From an uncultured Bacteroidota bacterium (GTDB lineage: Bacteria > Bacteroidota > Bacteroidia > Bacteroidales > 4484-276), in contig CAJATL010000020.1 in assembly GCA_903944895.1 (NCBI GenBank), positions 1 through 41,580 of the forward strand: a stretch of DNA of 41,580 nucleotides. Direction: 5' to 3'. Below the pieces are notes generated by a model, which saw nothing but the letters and a program-made list of their open reading frames with translations, was not told where the DNA came from and did not search any database. A program made the translations under genes and the position numbers. Shown one piece after another: positions 9,191 to 17,464 of this stretch; the stretch's first letter is position 1, and each line of letters starts with the position of its first letter.

Positions 9191-9415
9191 TCATCCACGA
9201 AGAAAGGATTTACGCATGAAAAGTTTTTTTTTATAAAATTCAAATTCTGATAGATATTCGTCGCCGACCCGAATTTGCCAGGTGCCTTCGTTATTGAACT
9301 TACCCTCCCTTAGTATCGAAATCCCCTCTACCGGCTCCCCAAAAACCTCAACCCCGATCGCAACAGCAATCTGACGGATTTTATCATGAGTTTTTAGGAA
9401 ACCTATCTTTATTAT
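9191..9415 (-). other. Open frame without start; possible gene fragment
   Basis: On the minus strand a frame stays open for 74 codons, between the stop at 9416-9418 and the stop at 9191-9193. It has no ATG near its beginning. The second half reads like protein (FNNEGTWQIRVGDEYLSEF), but I recognise no family, and the first half overlaps the regulator remnant on the opposite strand. It could be a fragment of a deleted gene or a chance frame. The 568-base gap between the DUF433 gene and susC otherwise holds only the remnant and the promoters. Confidence 0.2.
9334..9397 (+). pseudogene. Decayed 3' end of a second propeller/HTH regulator
   Basis: This segment is closely similar to the last codons of the regulator at 4858-7752 (compare 7683-7752). 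In frame it reads YRLPKNLNPDRNSNLTDF followed by IMSF and a TAG, against YRLRKKLNLDRNSNLTDF and IMSF in the intact gene. Just 5' of this the similarity continues for some bases (ATCGAAATC) but with a one-base deletion that breaks the frame, and then it is lost. It is therefore a remnant of a paralogous regulator that once ended about 250 bases before susC, or a duplicated scrap of the existing one. Confidence 0.75.
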
Positions 9416-9564
9416 TTAAATAACTTACATGCGTGTTCTGAGAAAAGAGAAAGCTTTCTTATTTTTGTTTTTATTGTCATTAAATCAATAAGATAGCATC
9501 GTGTTGATGTAGATTTGATGTATGGTGTTTTGGGCGTTGTTGAGTATTTGATGATGTGAAAAAT

Positions 9565-9595
9565 TTTGTTTTCGTTATTGAATAGTTTTACTTTG
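9565..9595 (+). promoter_or_regulatory. Putative susC promoter
   Basis: TTTG at 9565-9568 (-33) is separated by 19 bases from TTACTTTG at 9588-9595, one mismatch from the TAnnTTTG -7 consensus. This predicts a start near 9601 and a leader of about 50 bases before the susC ATG at 9652. It is the best match in the gap and would drive the whole glucan locus. Confidence 0.5.
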
Positions 9596-9651
9596 ATGTT
9601 CAATTCAACAATATTTTTTTAATCAAAACTTAAATTTTACACTTAATTTTT

Positions 9652-12600
9652 ATGAAGAGAAAATTTACACTGCTCATTACGTTGCTCCTCATTGCCTTTG
9701 TTGGATGGGCGCAGGAACGCAGCGTTTCAGGCGTTGTTACGTCCGCAGACGACAAGCTTCCCATTCCGGGGGCTACCGTTCTGATTAAGGGTACCTTTAC
9801 GGGCACTGCTACTGACATCGATGGTAGGTTTGTCCTGAAAAATGTGCCCGTCAACTCCACCATTGTGTTTTCGTTTATTGGAATGACACCTCAGGAAATC
9901 CTTTTCACTGGTCAACCAACCATTGATATTGTTTTGGAAGGTGAAGCCACCGCGCTTGAAGAAGTTGTGGTGATTGGTTATGGAACCATTAAACGGAAAG
10001 ATCTGACAGGTTCTGTTTCGATGGTTGATTCAAAAACCATCACCAGTTTAAAGCCTATTAAAGTTGAAGAGGCTTTGCAGGGAACGATGACCGGGGTTAA
10101 TGTTACCCAACAGTCTGGCTCGCCGGGTGCAGGGTTGGATGTTCGTATCAGGGGAATTTCGACCAATGGTGACGCCTCTCCGGTAGTTATCATTGATGGT
10201 TATCAGGGTGATTTAAATACGCTCAACCCAAAGGACATCAAAACCATTACGGTACTTAAAGATGCCCAGGCTGCCATTTACGGAACTGTAGGTGCCAACG
10301 GTATTATCCTTGTTACAACCATTCAGGGAACCCGCAACACACCAACCAAAGTGAGCATCAACAGCTCTTTTGGAACACAGGAAACTACCCGTAAATTGCC
10401 GGTTTTAAATGCAACCGAATATGGCGCTCTGATTAACGAAAGCTATGCTGCAAACGGACAGGCACTTCCTTATCCTGATATTTCAGGTTTGGGAGTTGGC
10501 ACCGATTGGCAGAATGAACTATTCTCCTCGGCACCAATTATGGATAATGACATCAGTCTTACGGGAGGATCGAAAAACATGAATTATGCGCTTAGCGTTT
10601 CCGATTTACGGCAGGAAGGTATTATTGGTGGGGATAAATCTGATTTCAGCAGAAATACTGCCCGTTTAGCTTTGGGTGCCGATTTAACCGACTGGCTTAA
10701 ATTTAATACCACGTTAACCTATTCTTACATTAATCGTAATTCTTTCAACGATAATGGTCTTGGATCGGTTTTGTTCAACGCGGTGAATATGCCGTCAACA
10801 GTACCTGTTTACGACATCAATGGCGATTATTTCCTTGCACCGGCAAATCTGGGTATCGAAATTATCAATCCTTTGGCGCAAATTGCTAATACTTTTAACG
10901 ACTATAACCTCTATAAACTGAATGGTAATTTTGGTCTGGATGCTAACTTTGCCCGGCATTTTACTGCTACTGCCCGTATTGGTTTTAACACCGCAAACAC
11001 CAATTATAAATCGTTTTCGAAGATTGTCGATTATGGCGGAAAAGTTTTTGATATTACCCGCAGCAGCGTCTACCAGCAGAAAGATAATTACAACGATTAC
11101 ACCTTTGATGCTTTCGTTACTTACGAAAATACGTTGAGCAAAGTACATCATGTTACAGCCACATTAGGTTCGACTGTTTACAAAACATGGGGAAACAGCC
11201 TTAATGCAACAGGTTTTGATGTACCGAATAATTCATGGGAATTTGCCGACATAGGCATTGCAAATGGTCTGGGTACCTCAAAAGCTGCTGGCTCATGGGT
11301 TTACGACCAACGCAGGTTATCCTATTTTGCAAGAGCCCAATATGATTTCAAAGGAAAATACCTGGCTTCGGTGATGGTCAGAAGGGATGCTTCAACAAAA
11401 TTTGGCCCCGAAAACAGCGTCGCCTATTTCCCGTCAGCAACTTTAGGATGGATCATTTCTGATGAAAATTTCATGAAAGATGTTAAAGGTATCGACCAGT
11501 TTAAATTCAGGGTGAGCTATGGTATTCTTGGATCTGATAAAATTGGTGATTACCAGTATATTTCGCAGCTTACCGGCGAAGGAACTTATGTTTTCAACGA
11601 TCAGCTTACTTATGGCCGGGCTGTTGGCGCTTTACCAAACCCAAAAATCAAATGGGAACAGTCGGAACAGTTCGACTTAGGTTTCGATCTTAAATTTTTA
11701 GGTGAGAAATTAGAATTTACCGCTGATTATTTCAACAAGAAAACCAATAACCTGCTGATCGGAAGTATTCCGGTATCAGGGATTTTTGGTGTTTCTGCTC
11801 CTGGCGCAGCAGGTCCAACGGTTAATGCCGGAACAGTTCAAAACAATGGTTTTGAGTTTTCGGTAGGTTATCGGGGTATGGTAGGAAAAGATTTTGGCTA
11901 TAAAGTAAATTATAACTTCACCTCCCTCAACAACGAAGTTCTTGAAGTTAACAATGGAACAGGTTTCGTTGAAGGCGGAAGCTTTGGCGTTGGACAGCCT
12001 GCACCGGCACGCATGGAAGTTGGTTTACCAATTGGCTATTTTTATGGCTACCAGACCGACGGACTTTTCCAGACACAAGCCGATGTTGACGCTCACCCTT
12101 CACAAGGTGCCCTCGGCGCTGAAGCACAACCCGGCGATATCCGTTTTGTTGACTTTAACAAAGACGGCGTCATCAATTCTGACGACAGAACCAACATCGG
12201 AAATCCTATTCCCGATTTCGTGATGGGTTTAAATATTACCTTAAACTACAAAAATTTCGACTTTGTGGCTTATGCTTTTGCCAGCCTCGGTAACGAAATC
12301 GTCAGAAATTACGAACGTGCACAGCCAAATGTTAACCGTCTGGCAACTTCGCTCGACAGATGGACCGGACCAGGAACAAGCAACACCGTTCCAAGGTTAA
12401 CTACAGCGGCAACGGCAAATAACGTGTTTTCTGAATATTATGTAGAGGATGGTTCTTATCTGAGACTTCAAAGGGTTTCGTTGGGTTACAAACTTGCCCA
12501 GGAGACGACCAAGAAAATCGGTATCGAAGAAATCAGATTCTTCTTTGCAGTAAACAATCTTTTTACACTAACAAAATATATGGGATTTGACCCGGCAGCC

Positions 12601-12690
12601 TCAAGTGGTTCACCCATTGGTTCAGGTTTCGACAGCGGTTTCTATCCTGCTTCCAGAACTTATACTTTTGGTTTTAACATTAACATTTAA
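9652..12690 (+). CDS. susC: SusC-like TonB-dependent outer-membrane oligosaccharide importer
   Basis: A 1012-residue TonB-dependent receptor of the SusC/RagA type that imports glycan fragments across the outer membrane together with SusD. It has a signal peptide ending GWAQ. A carboxypeptidase-regulatory-like domain spans about 25-105 (SVSGVVTSADDKLPIPGATV, TDIDGRFVLKNVP). A TonB-box-like segment (EEVVVIGYGT) follows at about 103, then the plug (LTGSVSMVDSK, LQGTMTGVNV, VRIRGISTNGDASPVVIIDG) and a long beta-barrel ending in an aromatic-rich strand (SRTYTFGFNINI). There is no N-terminal STN domain, so signalling to an anti-sigma factor is unlikely. The SusD gene begins 10 bases downstream. Laminarin or a related beta-1,3-glucan is the likely ligand, inferred from the GH16/GH17 neighbours. 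Confidence 0.95.
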   Translation: MKRKFTLLITLLLIAFVGWAQERSVSGVVTSADDKLPIPGATVLIKGTFTGTATDIDGRFVLKNVPVNSTIVFSFIGMTPQEILFTGQPTIDIVLEGEATALEEVVVIGYGTIKRKDLTGSVSMVDSKTITSLKPIKVEEALQGTMTGVNVTQQSGSPGAGLDVRIRGISTNGDASPVVIIDGYQGDLNTLNPKDIKTITVLKDAQAAIYGTVGANGIILVTTIQGTRNTPTKVSINSSFGTQETTRKLPVLNATEYGALINESYAANGQALPYPDISGLGVGTDWQNELFSSAPIMDNDISLTGGSKNMNYALSVSDLRQEGIIGGDKSDFSRNTARLALGADLTDWLKFNTTLTYSYINRNSFNDNGLGSVLFNAVNMPSTVPVYDINGDYFLAPANLGIEIINPLAQIANTFNDYNLYKLNGNFGLDANFARHFTATARIGFNTANTNYKSFSKIVDYGGKVFDITRSSVYQQKDNYNDYTFDAFVTYENTLSKVHHVTATLGSTVYKTWGNSLNATGFDVPNNSWEFADIGIANGLGTSKAAGSWVYDQRRLSYFARAQYDFKGKYLASVMVRRDASTKFGPENSVAYFPSATLGWIISDENFMKDVKGIDQFKFRVSYGILGSDKIGDYQYISQLTGEGTYVFNDQLTYGRAVGALPNPKIKWEQSEQFDLGFDLKFLGEKLEFTADYFNKKTNNLLIGSIPVSGIFGVSAPGAAGPTVNAGTVQNNGFEFSVGYRGMVGKDFGYKVNYNFTSLNNEVLEVNNGTGFVEGGSFGVGQPAPARMEVGLPIGYFYGYQTDGLFQTQADVDAHPSQGALGAEAQPGDIRFVDFNKDGVINSDDRTNIGNPIPDFVMGLNITLNYKNFDFVAYAFASLGNEIVRNYERAQPNVNRLATSLDRWTGPGTSNTVPRLTTAATANNVFSEYYVEDGSYLRLQRVSLGYKLAQETTKKIGIEEIRFFFAVNNLFTLTKYMGFDPAASSGSPIGSGFDSGFYPASRTYTFGFNINI

Positions 12691-12700
12691 AATTTTAACA

Positions 12701-14185
12701 ATGAAGAAGAATATTTTAAATAAAACTTTGGTTGCAGGATTATTTACACTTACACTGTCGATATTTTCCTGCAGCGATGATTTTGTAAAAGTTTCGCCGG
12801 AGTACTCGATCGACTCTGAAAATTATTTCAACTCAGAGGATGATTATTACATGGCTCTTATTGCAGCTTATGATTTGTTGCAGCCTACCTATGCCAATGT
12901 TTTACTCGGCGAAATTGCATCCGAAAATACACTTTGCGGTGGCGAAAGCCCAACTGATGTAATCGGATGGCAGCAAATTGATGATATGATCCACACACCT
13001 ACAAACAGTAATCTGAAAGATATCTGGAACTGGATGTTTGCAGGGGTTCAGCGCACCAATTATTTCATGGAATTTAAAGATAAAATCGACTTCGACGGCA
13101 AAGAGCAAATGATTGGCGAAATCCGCTTCCTCAGAGCTTATTACAATTTCGAACTCGTAAAATGGTTTGGCCCGATTCCAATGAAAGTTGATAAAAGATT
13201 TATCCTTGGTGACGAAACTTCTCTCCCGCGTCTGCCGGTTGCCGAGGTTTATGCACAAATTGAAGCCGATCTTATTTTTGCTGCCGGTGTTTTACCTGTA
13301 ACTCCCACTCAGACTGGCAGAGCTACAAAAGGTGCAGCTCAGGCCTTACTTGGAAAGGCTTATTTGTTCCAGGATAAATTTACCGAATCAGCCGATGTAC
13401 TCGAACAGCTTATCGCTTCAGGTACGTATTCACTGGCTACCAATTTTAATGACATTTTTGAAAACGAAGGCGAAAACGGTCCTGAATCGGTTTTTGAAGT
13501 TCAATATACCGATATGGAAGGCGCCGGATTTGGTTGTCTGCAATGCAGCGAAGGTAATGTTGCTGTTGGTTTTAGTGGTGTAAGAGGCTACCTCGGACCA
13601 CTTTTTTCACCGGGATTCAGCTTTAATGTTCCCACGCAGGAAGCTACGGAAGCATTTGAACCAGGCGACCTTCGTAAAGGTGTAACTATCCTTGATATTG
13701 TTGCCTTTGCTGATACTACCGATGCCAGCTATACCACTGGTAACGAGCACACCGGATTCTTCAACAGGAAATATATTCCGCGCAAGCGCAGCCAAAATGC
13801 CCAGGGCGACCTGAACCTGACAAATCCTAATAATTACAGGGCAATCCGTTATGCCGATGTTTTGCTGATGGCTGCTGAAGCACTCAACCGTGGACAGGTT
13901 TCCGATTCAAGAGCTCAGGAGTATCTTAACGAAGTACGTCGCAGAGCTTTTGGTGACGAAAACCATGACGTAACCCTTACAGGTGCTGCCCTTACTGATG
14001 TAATTTATAAAGAACGCCGTGTTGAACTTATGGGCGAAGGACATCGTTTCTTTGACCTGGTAAGAACAGGAAAAGCCGCTGAAGTTATTCCAGGATTTGT
14101 GGCTGGAAAACATGAATTGTTCCCCATTCCTATCGAAGAGATCAACTTCTCTGCAGGAAACTGGAAGCAAAATCCTTTATATTAA
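12701..14185 (+). CDS. susD: SusD-like surface glycan-binding lipoprotein
   Basis: A 494-residue SusD/RagB lipoprotein that caps the SusC barrel and binds the incoming oligosaccharide. The ATG at 12701 gives a proper lipoprotein signal (MKKNILNKTLVAGLF...) with the lipobox IFSC. The open frame extends further upstream into susC but that part is not signal-like. Family features include the N-terminal SPEYSIDSENYFNSEDDYY, the TPR-like helices (GEIRFLRAYYNFELVKWFG, AAQALLGKAYLFQDKF), and the C-terminal EYLNEVRRRA, YKERRVELMGEGHRFFDLVR and the ending NWKQNPLY. It is directly downstream of susC and almost certainly co-transcribed. Confidence 0.95.
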   Translation: MKKNILNKTLVAGLFTLTLSIFSCSDDFVKVSPEYSIDSENYFNSEDDYYMALIAAYDLLQPTYANVLLGEIASENTLCGGESPTDVIGWQQIDDMIHTPTNSNLKDIWNWMFAGVQRTNYFMEFKDKIDFDGKEQMIGEIRFLRAYYNFELVKWFGPIPMKVDKRFILGDETSLPRLPVAEVYAQIEADLIFAAGVLPVTPTQTGRATKGAAQALLGKAYLFQDKFTESADVLEQLIASGTYSLATNFNDIFENEGENGPESVFEVQYTDMEGAGFGCLQCSEGNVAVGFSGVRGYLGPLFSPGFSFNVPTQEATEAFEPGDLRKGVTILDIVAFADTTDASYTTGNEHTGFFNRKYIPRKRSQNAQGDLNLTNPNNYRAIRYADVLLMAAEALNRGQVSDSRAQEYLNEVRRRAFGDENHDVTLTGAALTDVIYKERRVELMGEGHRFFDLVRTGKAAEVIPGFVAGKHELFPIPIEEINFSAGNWKQNPLY

Positions 14186-14199
14186 TCCATTAAATAGAG

Positions 14200-16278
14200 A
14201 TGAAGCAAATGAAAAATATATTAATGTTGATGATCATCCTGGCTTTTGCAGTTTCCTGCACCAAGGATGAGAACGATCTGAGTGCATTGAATGGCGTTAC
14301 AGCGCCTTCAAATGTTACCGCAATCTTTGATATCACCCAGGATAATACCGGGCTGGTTACCATCATCCCCAGCGCTGACGGAGTTACCATGTACAAAGTC
14401 ACGTTTGGCGATGTTGAAGGTGAAATTCCGACAAGCTATAAACTTGGCGAGAAAATTACCCATAATTACACCGAAGGCTTGTTTACGGTTGGTATTACCG
14501 CTGTTGGGCTTACCGGACTGGCTACCACTTATAATCAGGAGATTAACGTAACTTTTAAAGCTCCCGAAAACCTGGTAGTAACAGTTGTTAAAGACGTTAC
14601 AAATCCGCGAAAAGTAACGGTTTCAGCTACTGCCGATTATGCCACGATTATGCATATGTTTTTTGGCGATGTCGAAAACGAAGAGCCTTCAAATGTATTA
14701 CCGGGTGAAGCTTTTGAACATATCTATGCAGGGCCTGGAACCTACCAGTTGACAGTAATTGCATTAAGTGCCGCTACCGAAACCACTGTTTACCAGGAAC
14801 CCATCGTTATTTCGGCAGCTTCTGATCCTGTTAACCTACCGATAACTTTTGAGTCGTTTACTGTTAATTACGCTTTTTCTGATTTTGGAAATGCAACATC
14901 CACGGTTATTGATAACCCTGATGCTTCCGGAATGAATACGAGTTTAAGGGTTGGCCAGTCAGTTAAGGCATCTGGTGCCGAAACATGGGCCGGAAGTTTT
15001 CTGACACTTGAGAATCCGATTGATTTTTCGGCTAACAAACTATTTAAAGTTAAGGTTTGGTCGCCAAAATCAGGATCAGTAGTAAAACTAAAAGTAGAGA
15101 ACCTTACCAATGGTGACCTTAATCACGAAGTTGATGCAACAACCACCGTTGCAAATCAATGGGAAGAATTATCATTCGATTTTTCAGCTATCAATATGGC
15201 AAACTCCTATCAAAAAGTTGTAATATTTTTTGATTTTGGAAATGCCGGCGATGGCTCGACTTATTATTTTGATGATATTAAATTAACGAGTTCTGGTGTA
15301 AGCAGCGGAATTGTTGGCGTTTGGAAAATAGCTCCTGAAGCAGGTTCTCTTGGTGTAGGTCCAAATTTAGGTGACATTTCGTGGTGGGCAATTGATGCTG
15401 CCGGCGTCACACAAAGAGCTTGTTTTTATGATGATACTTACGTTTTTGGTGCTGATGGTACCTTTAAAAATATGCTGGGAGCTGATACCTGGATTGAAGT
15501 ATGGCAAGGTGTTGCTGCTGATGCTTGTGGAACACCAGTTGCACCGCATGATGGAACTGTTGCAGCAACCTACGTTTTTGACGCAGGTGCCAATAAAGTT
15601 ACCCTTAACGGAACAGGCGCATACCTCGGTATTCCTAAAGCTTATAACGGAGGCGAACTTACCAGCCCCGCCGGTGCACCGGAATCGATAATTTATGATT
15701 TAACATTTTCAGAAGGCGATACCAGATTAACCGTAGATATCAGCATTGGAAGCGGATGGTGGAGATTTATCATGGTAAAAGAAGGAGGAACAGTTGTTAC
15801 TCCTTTGACGGGAACATGGCAAATGGCTCCTGAAGCTGGCGCTCTTGGCGTTGGCCCGAATCTCGGCGATATTTCATGGTGGGCAAATAGTCTTGCCGAT
15901 GTTACTGGACGCGCTTGCTTTTTTGATGACACCTATGTTTTTGGTGCCGATGGTTCGTTTAGCAATGTTCTGGGAACCGACACCTGGGTTGAAGTATGGC
16001 AAGGTGTTGTTGCTGATGGCTGTGGTGCACCTGTAGCACCGCATAACGGAGCTGCCGCAACTTACACCTTTGACGCGATTGCCAATAAAGTTACTCTTAA
16101 CGGAACAGGCGCATACCTCGGTATTCCTAAACCATATAACGGAGGCGAACTTACCAGTCCGGCAAATGCGCCGGCTTCGATTACTTACGATTTAACATTC
16201 ACCGAAAACAATACCAGAATGATTGTCGATATTAGTATCGGCAGCGGATGGTGGAGATTTCAGATGGTAAAAAATTAA
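14200..16278 (+). CDS. Multidomain surface glycan-binding lipoprotein with tandem modules
   Basis: A 692-residue lipoprotein (lipobox AVSC) in the SusE/F position, expected to hold glycan at the cell surface. The order is two PKD-like beta-sandwiches (about 30-115 and 118-205), a carbohydrate-binding-like jelly roll (213 to about 368, with FKVKVWSPKSGSVVKLKVEN and YYFDDIKL), then two tandem copies of a roughly 160-residue module starting at 373 and 538. Each copy has W-x-APEAG, LGVGPNLGDISWWA, DDTYVFGADG, NGTGAYLGIPK and SGWWRF. The offset is exactly 165 codons and the DNA of the two copies is highly similar, so the duplication is recent or homogenised. A related module appears once in the next gene. 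An alternative ATG three codons in is possible. No catalytic motif is seen. Confidence 0.8.
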   Translation: MKQMKNILMLMIILAFAVSCTKDENDLSALNGVTAPSNVTAIFDITQDNTGLVTIIPSADGVTMYKVTFGDVEGEIPTSYKLGEKITHNYTEGLFTVGITAVGLTGLATTYNQEINVTFKAPENLVVTVVKDVTNPRKVTVSATADYATIMHMFFGDVENEEPSNVLPGEAFEHIYAGPGTYQLTVIALSAATETTVYQEPIVISAASDPVNLPITFESFTVNYAFSDFGNATSTVIDNPDASGMNTSLRVGQSVKASGAETWAGSFLTLENPIDFSANKLFKVKVWSPKSGSVVKLKVENLTNGDLNHEVDATTTVANQWEELSFDFSAINMANSYQKVVIFFDFGNAGDGSTYYFDDIKLTSSGVSSGIVGVWKIAPEAGSLGVGPNLGDISWWAIDAAGVTQRACFYDDTYVFGADGTFKNMLGADTWIEVWQGVAADACGTPVAPHDGTVAATYVFDAGANKVTLNGTGAYLGIPKAYNGGELTSPAGAPESIIYDLTFSEGDTRLTVDISIGSGWWRFIMVKEGGTVVTPLTGTWQMAPEAGALGVGPNLGDISWWANSLADVTGRACFFDDTYVFGADGSFSNVLGTDTWVEVWQGVVADGCGAPVAPHNGAAATYTFDAIANKVTLNGTGAYLGIPKPYNGGELTSPANAPASITYDLTFTENNTRMIVDISIGSGWWRFQMVKN
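15316..16275 (+). repeat. Tandem in-gene duplication (two ~480-495 base units)
   Basis: Unit 1 starts at 15316 and unit 2 at 15811, a 495-base offset that preserves the frame. Long stretches are nearly identical, for example around 15610-15665 and 16090-16155 (GGAACAGGCGCATACCTCGG in both). The second unit ends the gene. Confidence 0.85.
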
Positions 16279-16293
16279 ATAAAAAGATAAACA

Positions 16294-17250
16294 ATGAAAA
16301 ATATTAGTAAACATATTTTAGTAACGCTGATCGGACTTCTGTTTATAGCGAGTGCCTGCCAGAAGGATGACTACAAACTTGGCGAGCTGATTGCACCTTC
16401 TAATGTAGCTGTTACCTTCGAAATCGTTGGAGCAGATGCTGAACATCCAAATGGTGATGGGAGTGGAGTTGTGAACTTTACAGCCACCGCTGATCACGAA
16501 ATCACCTTCACTTTTGATTTTGGTGATGGAAAAGATAAGCAGATCGCTGCTGATGGAACAACCTCACATCAATTCTCGGTTAATGGCACTGTTATTTATA
16601 ACGTAACCGTGTCCGCCGTTGGAACCGGTGGAATTAGCTCAACCAAAACCACTCCGGTAGAAGTATTCAGCAGTTTTGCCGATGACGAAGCAAAACAGTT
16701 TTTAACCGGTGGTACAACAAAATCGTGGTATTGGGCAGCCGACCAGCCTGGTCATTTAGGATTAGGGCCTAACGACATGGTTTACGAAAACGGATCGCAC
16801 ACCTACGCAGCATGGTACATGTCGGCACCATGGGAAAAATCTGCAACTTCACTTTATCAATGCGAATTTAAATTCTCCGTCGAAAGTGGAAGTTTTACTT
16901 TTGAACAGCTAAATCCAACCGGCGAAGCCTTTGTACAAGGTAACTATGCCAGTGAATTTGGACTTGGCGCCGAAGGAAGTTATCCAAGCGCAGGTACAGC
17001 TTTCGACATTGCAGGTGTTAAAAATGTTTCTTTCAGCCCATCGGCTTCACTGGCTACCATTGATGGTGGCTACAGAGGTACCACACTCAATTTCTCCAAT
17101 GGTGGATATATGGGATTCTATGCAGGCAGCAGCGATTACGAAATTATCGAAGTTACCGAAAACATCTTAAAAGTAAGGGTTGTACAGGTTAATACACCAT
17201 TGTTTGCCTGGTATCATACTTTTACCAATGTAAAACCTGAACAGAAATAA
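16294..17250 (+). CDS. PKD-containing surface glycan-binding lipoprotein
   Basis: A 318-residue lipoprotein (lipobox IASAC, Cys about 22) beginning 15 bases after the previous gene. Residues about 33-128 are a PKD-like domain (TFTFDFGDGKDKQ, YNVTVSAVGTGG). Residues about 140-315 are a beta-rich module with KSWYWAADQPGHLGLGPND, CEFKFSVESGSFTFEQ and NGGYMGFYAG. This looks like a divergent member of the LGVGP module found in tandem in the preceding protein: the spacing of LG-GP, the aromatic strand and a GG-Y-G stretch agree. It is probably a second surface glycan-binding protein of the locus. Confidence 0.75.
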   Translation: MKNISKHILVTLIGLLFIASACQKDDYKLGELIAPSNVAVTFEIVGADAEHPNGDGSGVVNFTATADHEITFTFDFGDGKDKQIAADGTTSHQFSVNGTVIYNVTVSAVGTGGISSTKTTPVEVFSSFADDEAKQFLTGGTTKSWYWAADQPGHLGLGPNDMVYENGSHTYAAWYMSAPWEKSATSLYQCEFKFSVESGSFTFEQLNPTGEAFVQGNYASEFGLGAEGSYPSAGTAFDIAGVKNVSFSPSASLATIDGGYRGTTLNFSNGGYMGFYAGSSDYEIIEVTENILKVRVVQVNTPLFAWYHTFTNVKPEQK

Positions 17251-17361
17251 TTTAACGTAAAGACTTTTTCATAAAATAAATTTTAAATTAATGGCTGAAA
17301 GAGAACAAACATACAATTTTGGAAATAACCTTTCCTGATTGAGTTCGCTGTTCAATGTCCG

Positions 17362-17392
17362 AACCTAACCACGCCTGAAGCGTGGTTAGGTT
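17362..17392. promoter_or_regulatory. Hairpin between glycan-binding gene and GH16 gene
   Basis: A 13-base perfect stem (17362-17374 with 17380-17392; core CCTAACCACGC / GCGTGGTTAGG) with a CTGAA loop. Only TT follows, so it is a poor rho-independent terminator. It may be an mRNA processing or stabilising structure that sets the dose of the upstream sus genes relative to the enzymes, or a REP-type repeat. The rest of the 214-base gap is AT-rich and featureless. Confidence 0.55.
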
Positions 17393-17464
17393 TAAGGCCG
17401 TTATCCGACAATTTTTACCGACCAGAGTACCATTTTAGATGATTAATCAAACTCAGAAAATCTT

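Noticed and set aside
9412-9603. 63-codon minus-strand open frame upstream of susC
   Set aside because: It has low-complexity, AT-driven composition and covers the predicted susC promoter.
12587-12700. Upstream extension of the susD frame
   Set aside because: It lies within susC in another frame and lacks a signal sequence; the ATG at 12701 gives a proper lipoprotein signal.
15316-16275. The tandem units considered as a mobile or CRISPR-like repeat
   Set aside because: There are only two long units, in frame within one gene, with no spacers; this is a domain duplication.
17362-17392. The strong hairpin considered as a rho-independent terminator
   Set aside because: No T-run follows it, and genes of the same pathway continue downstream on the same strand.
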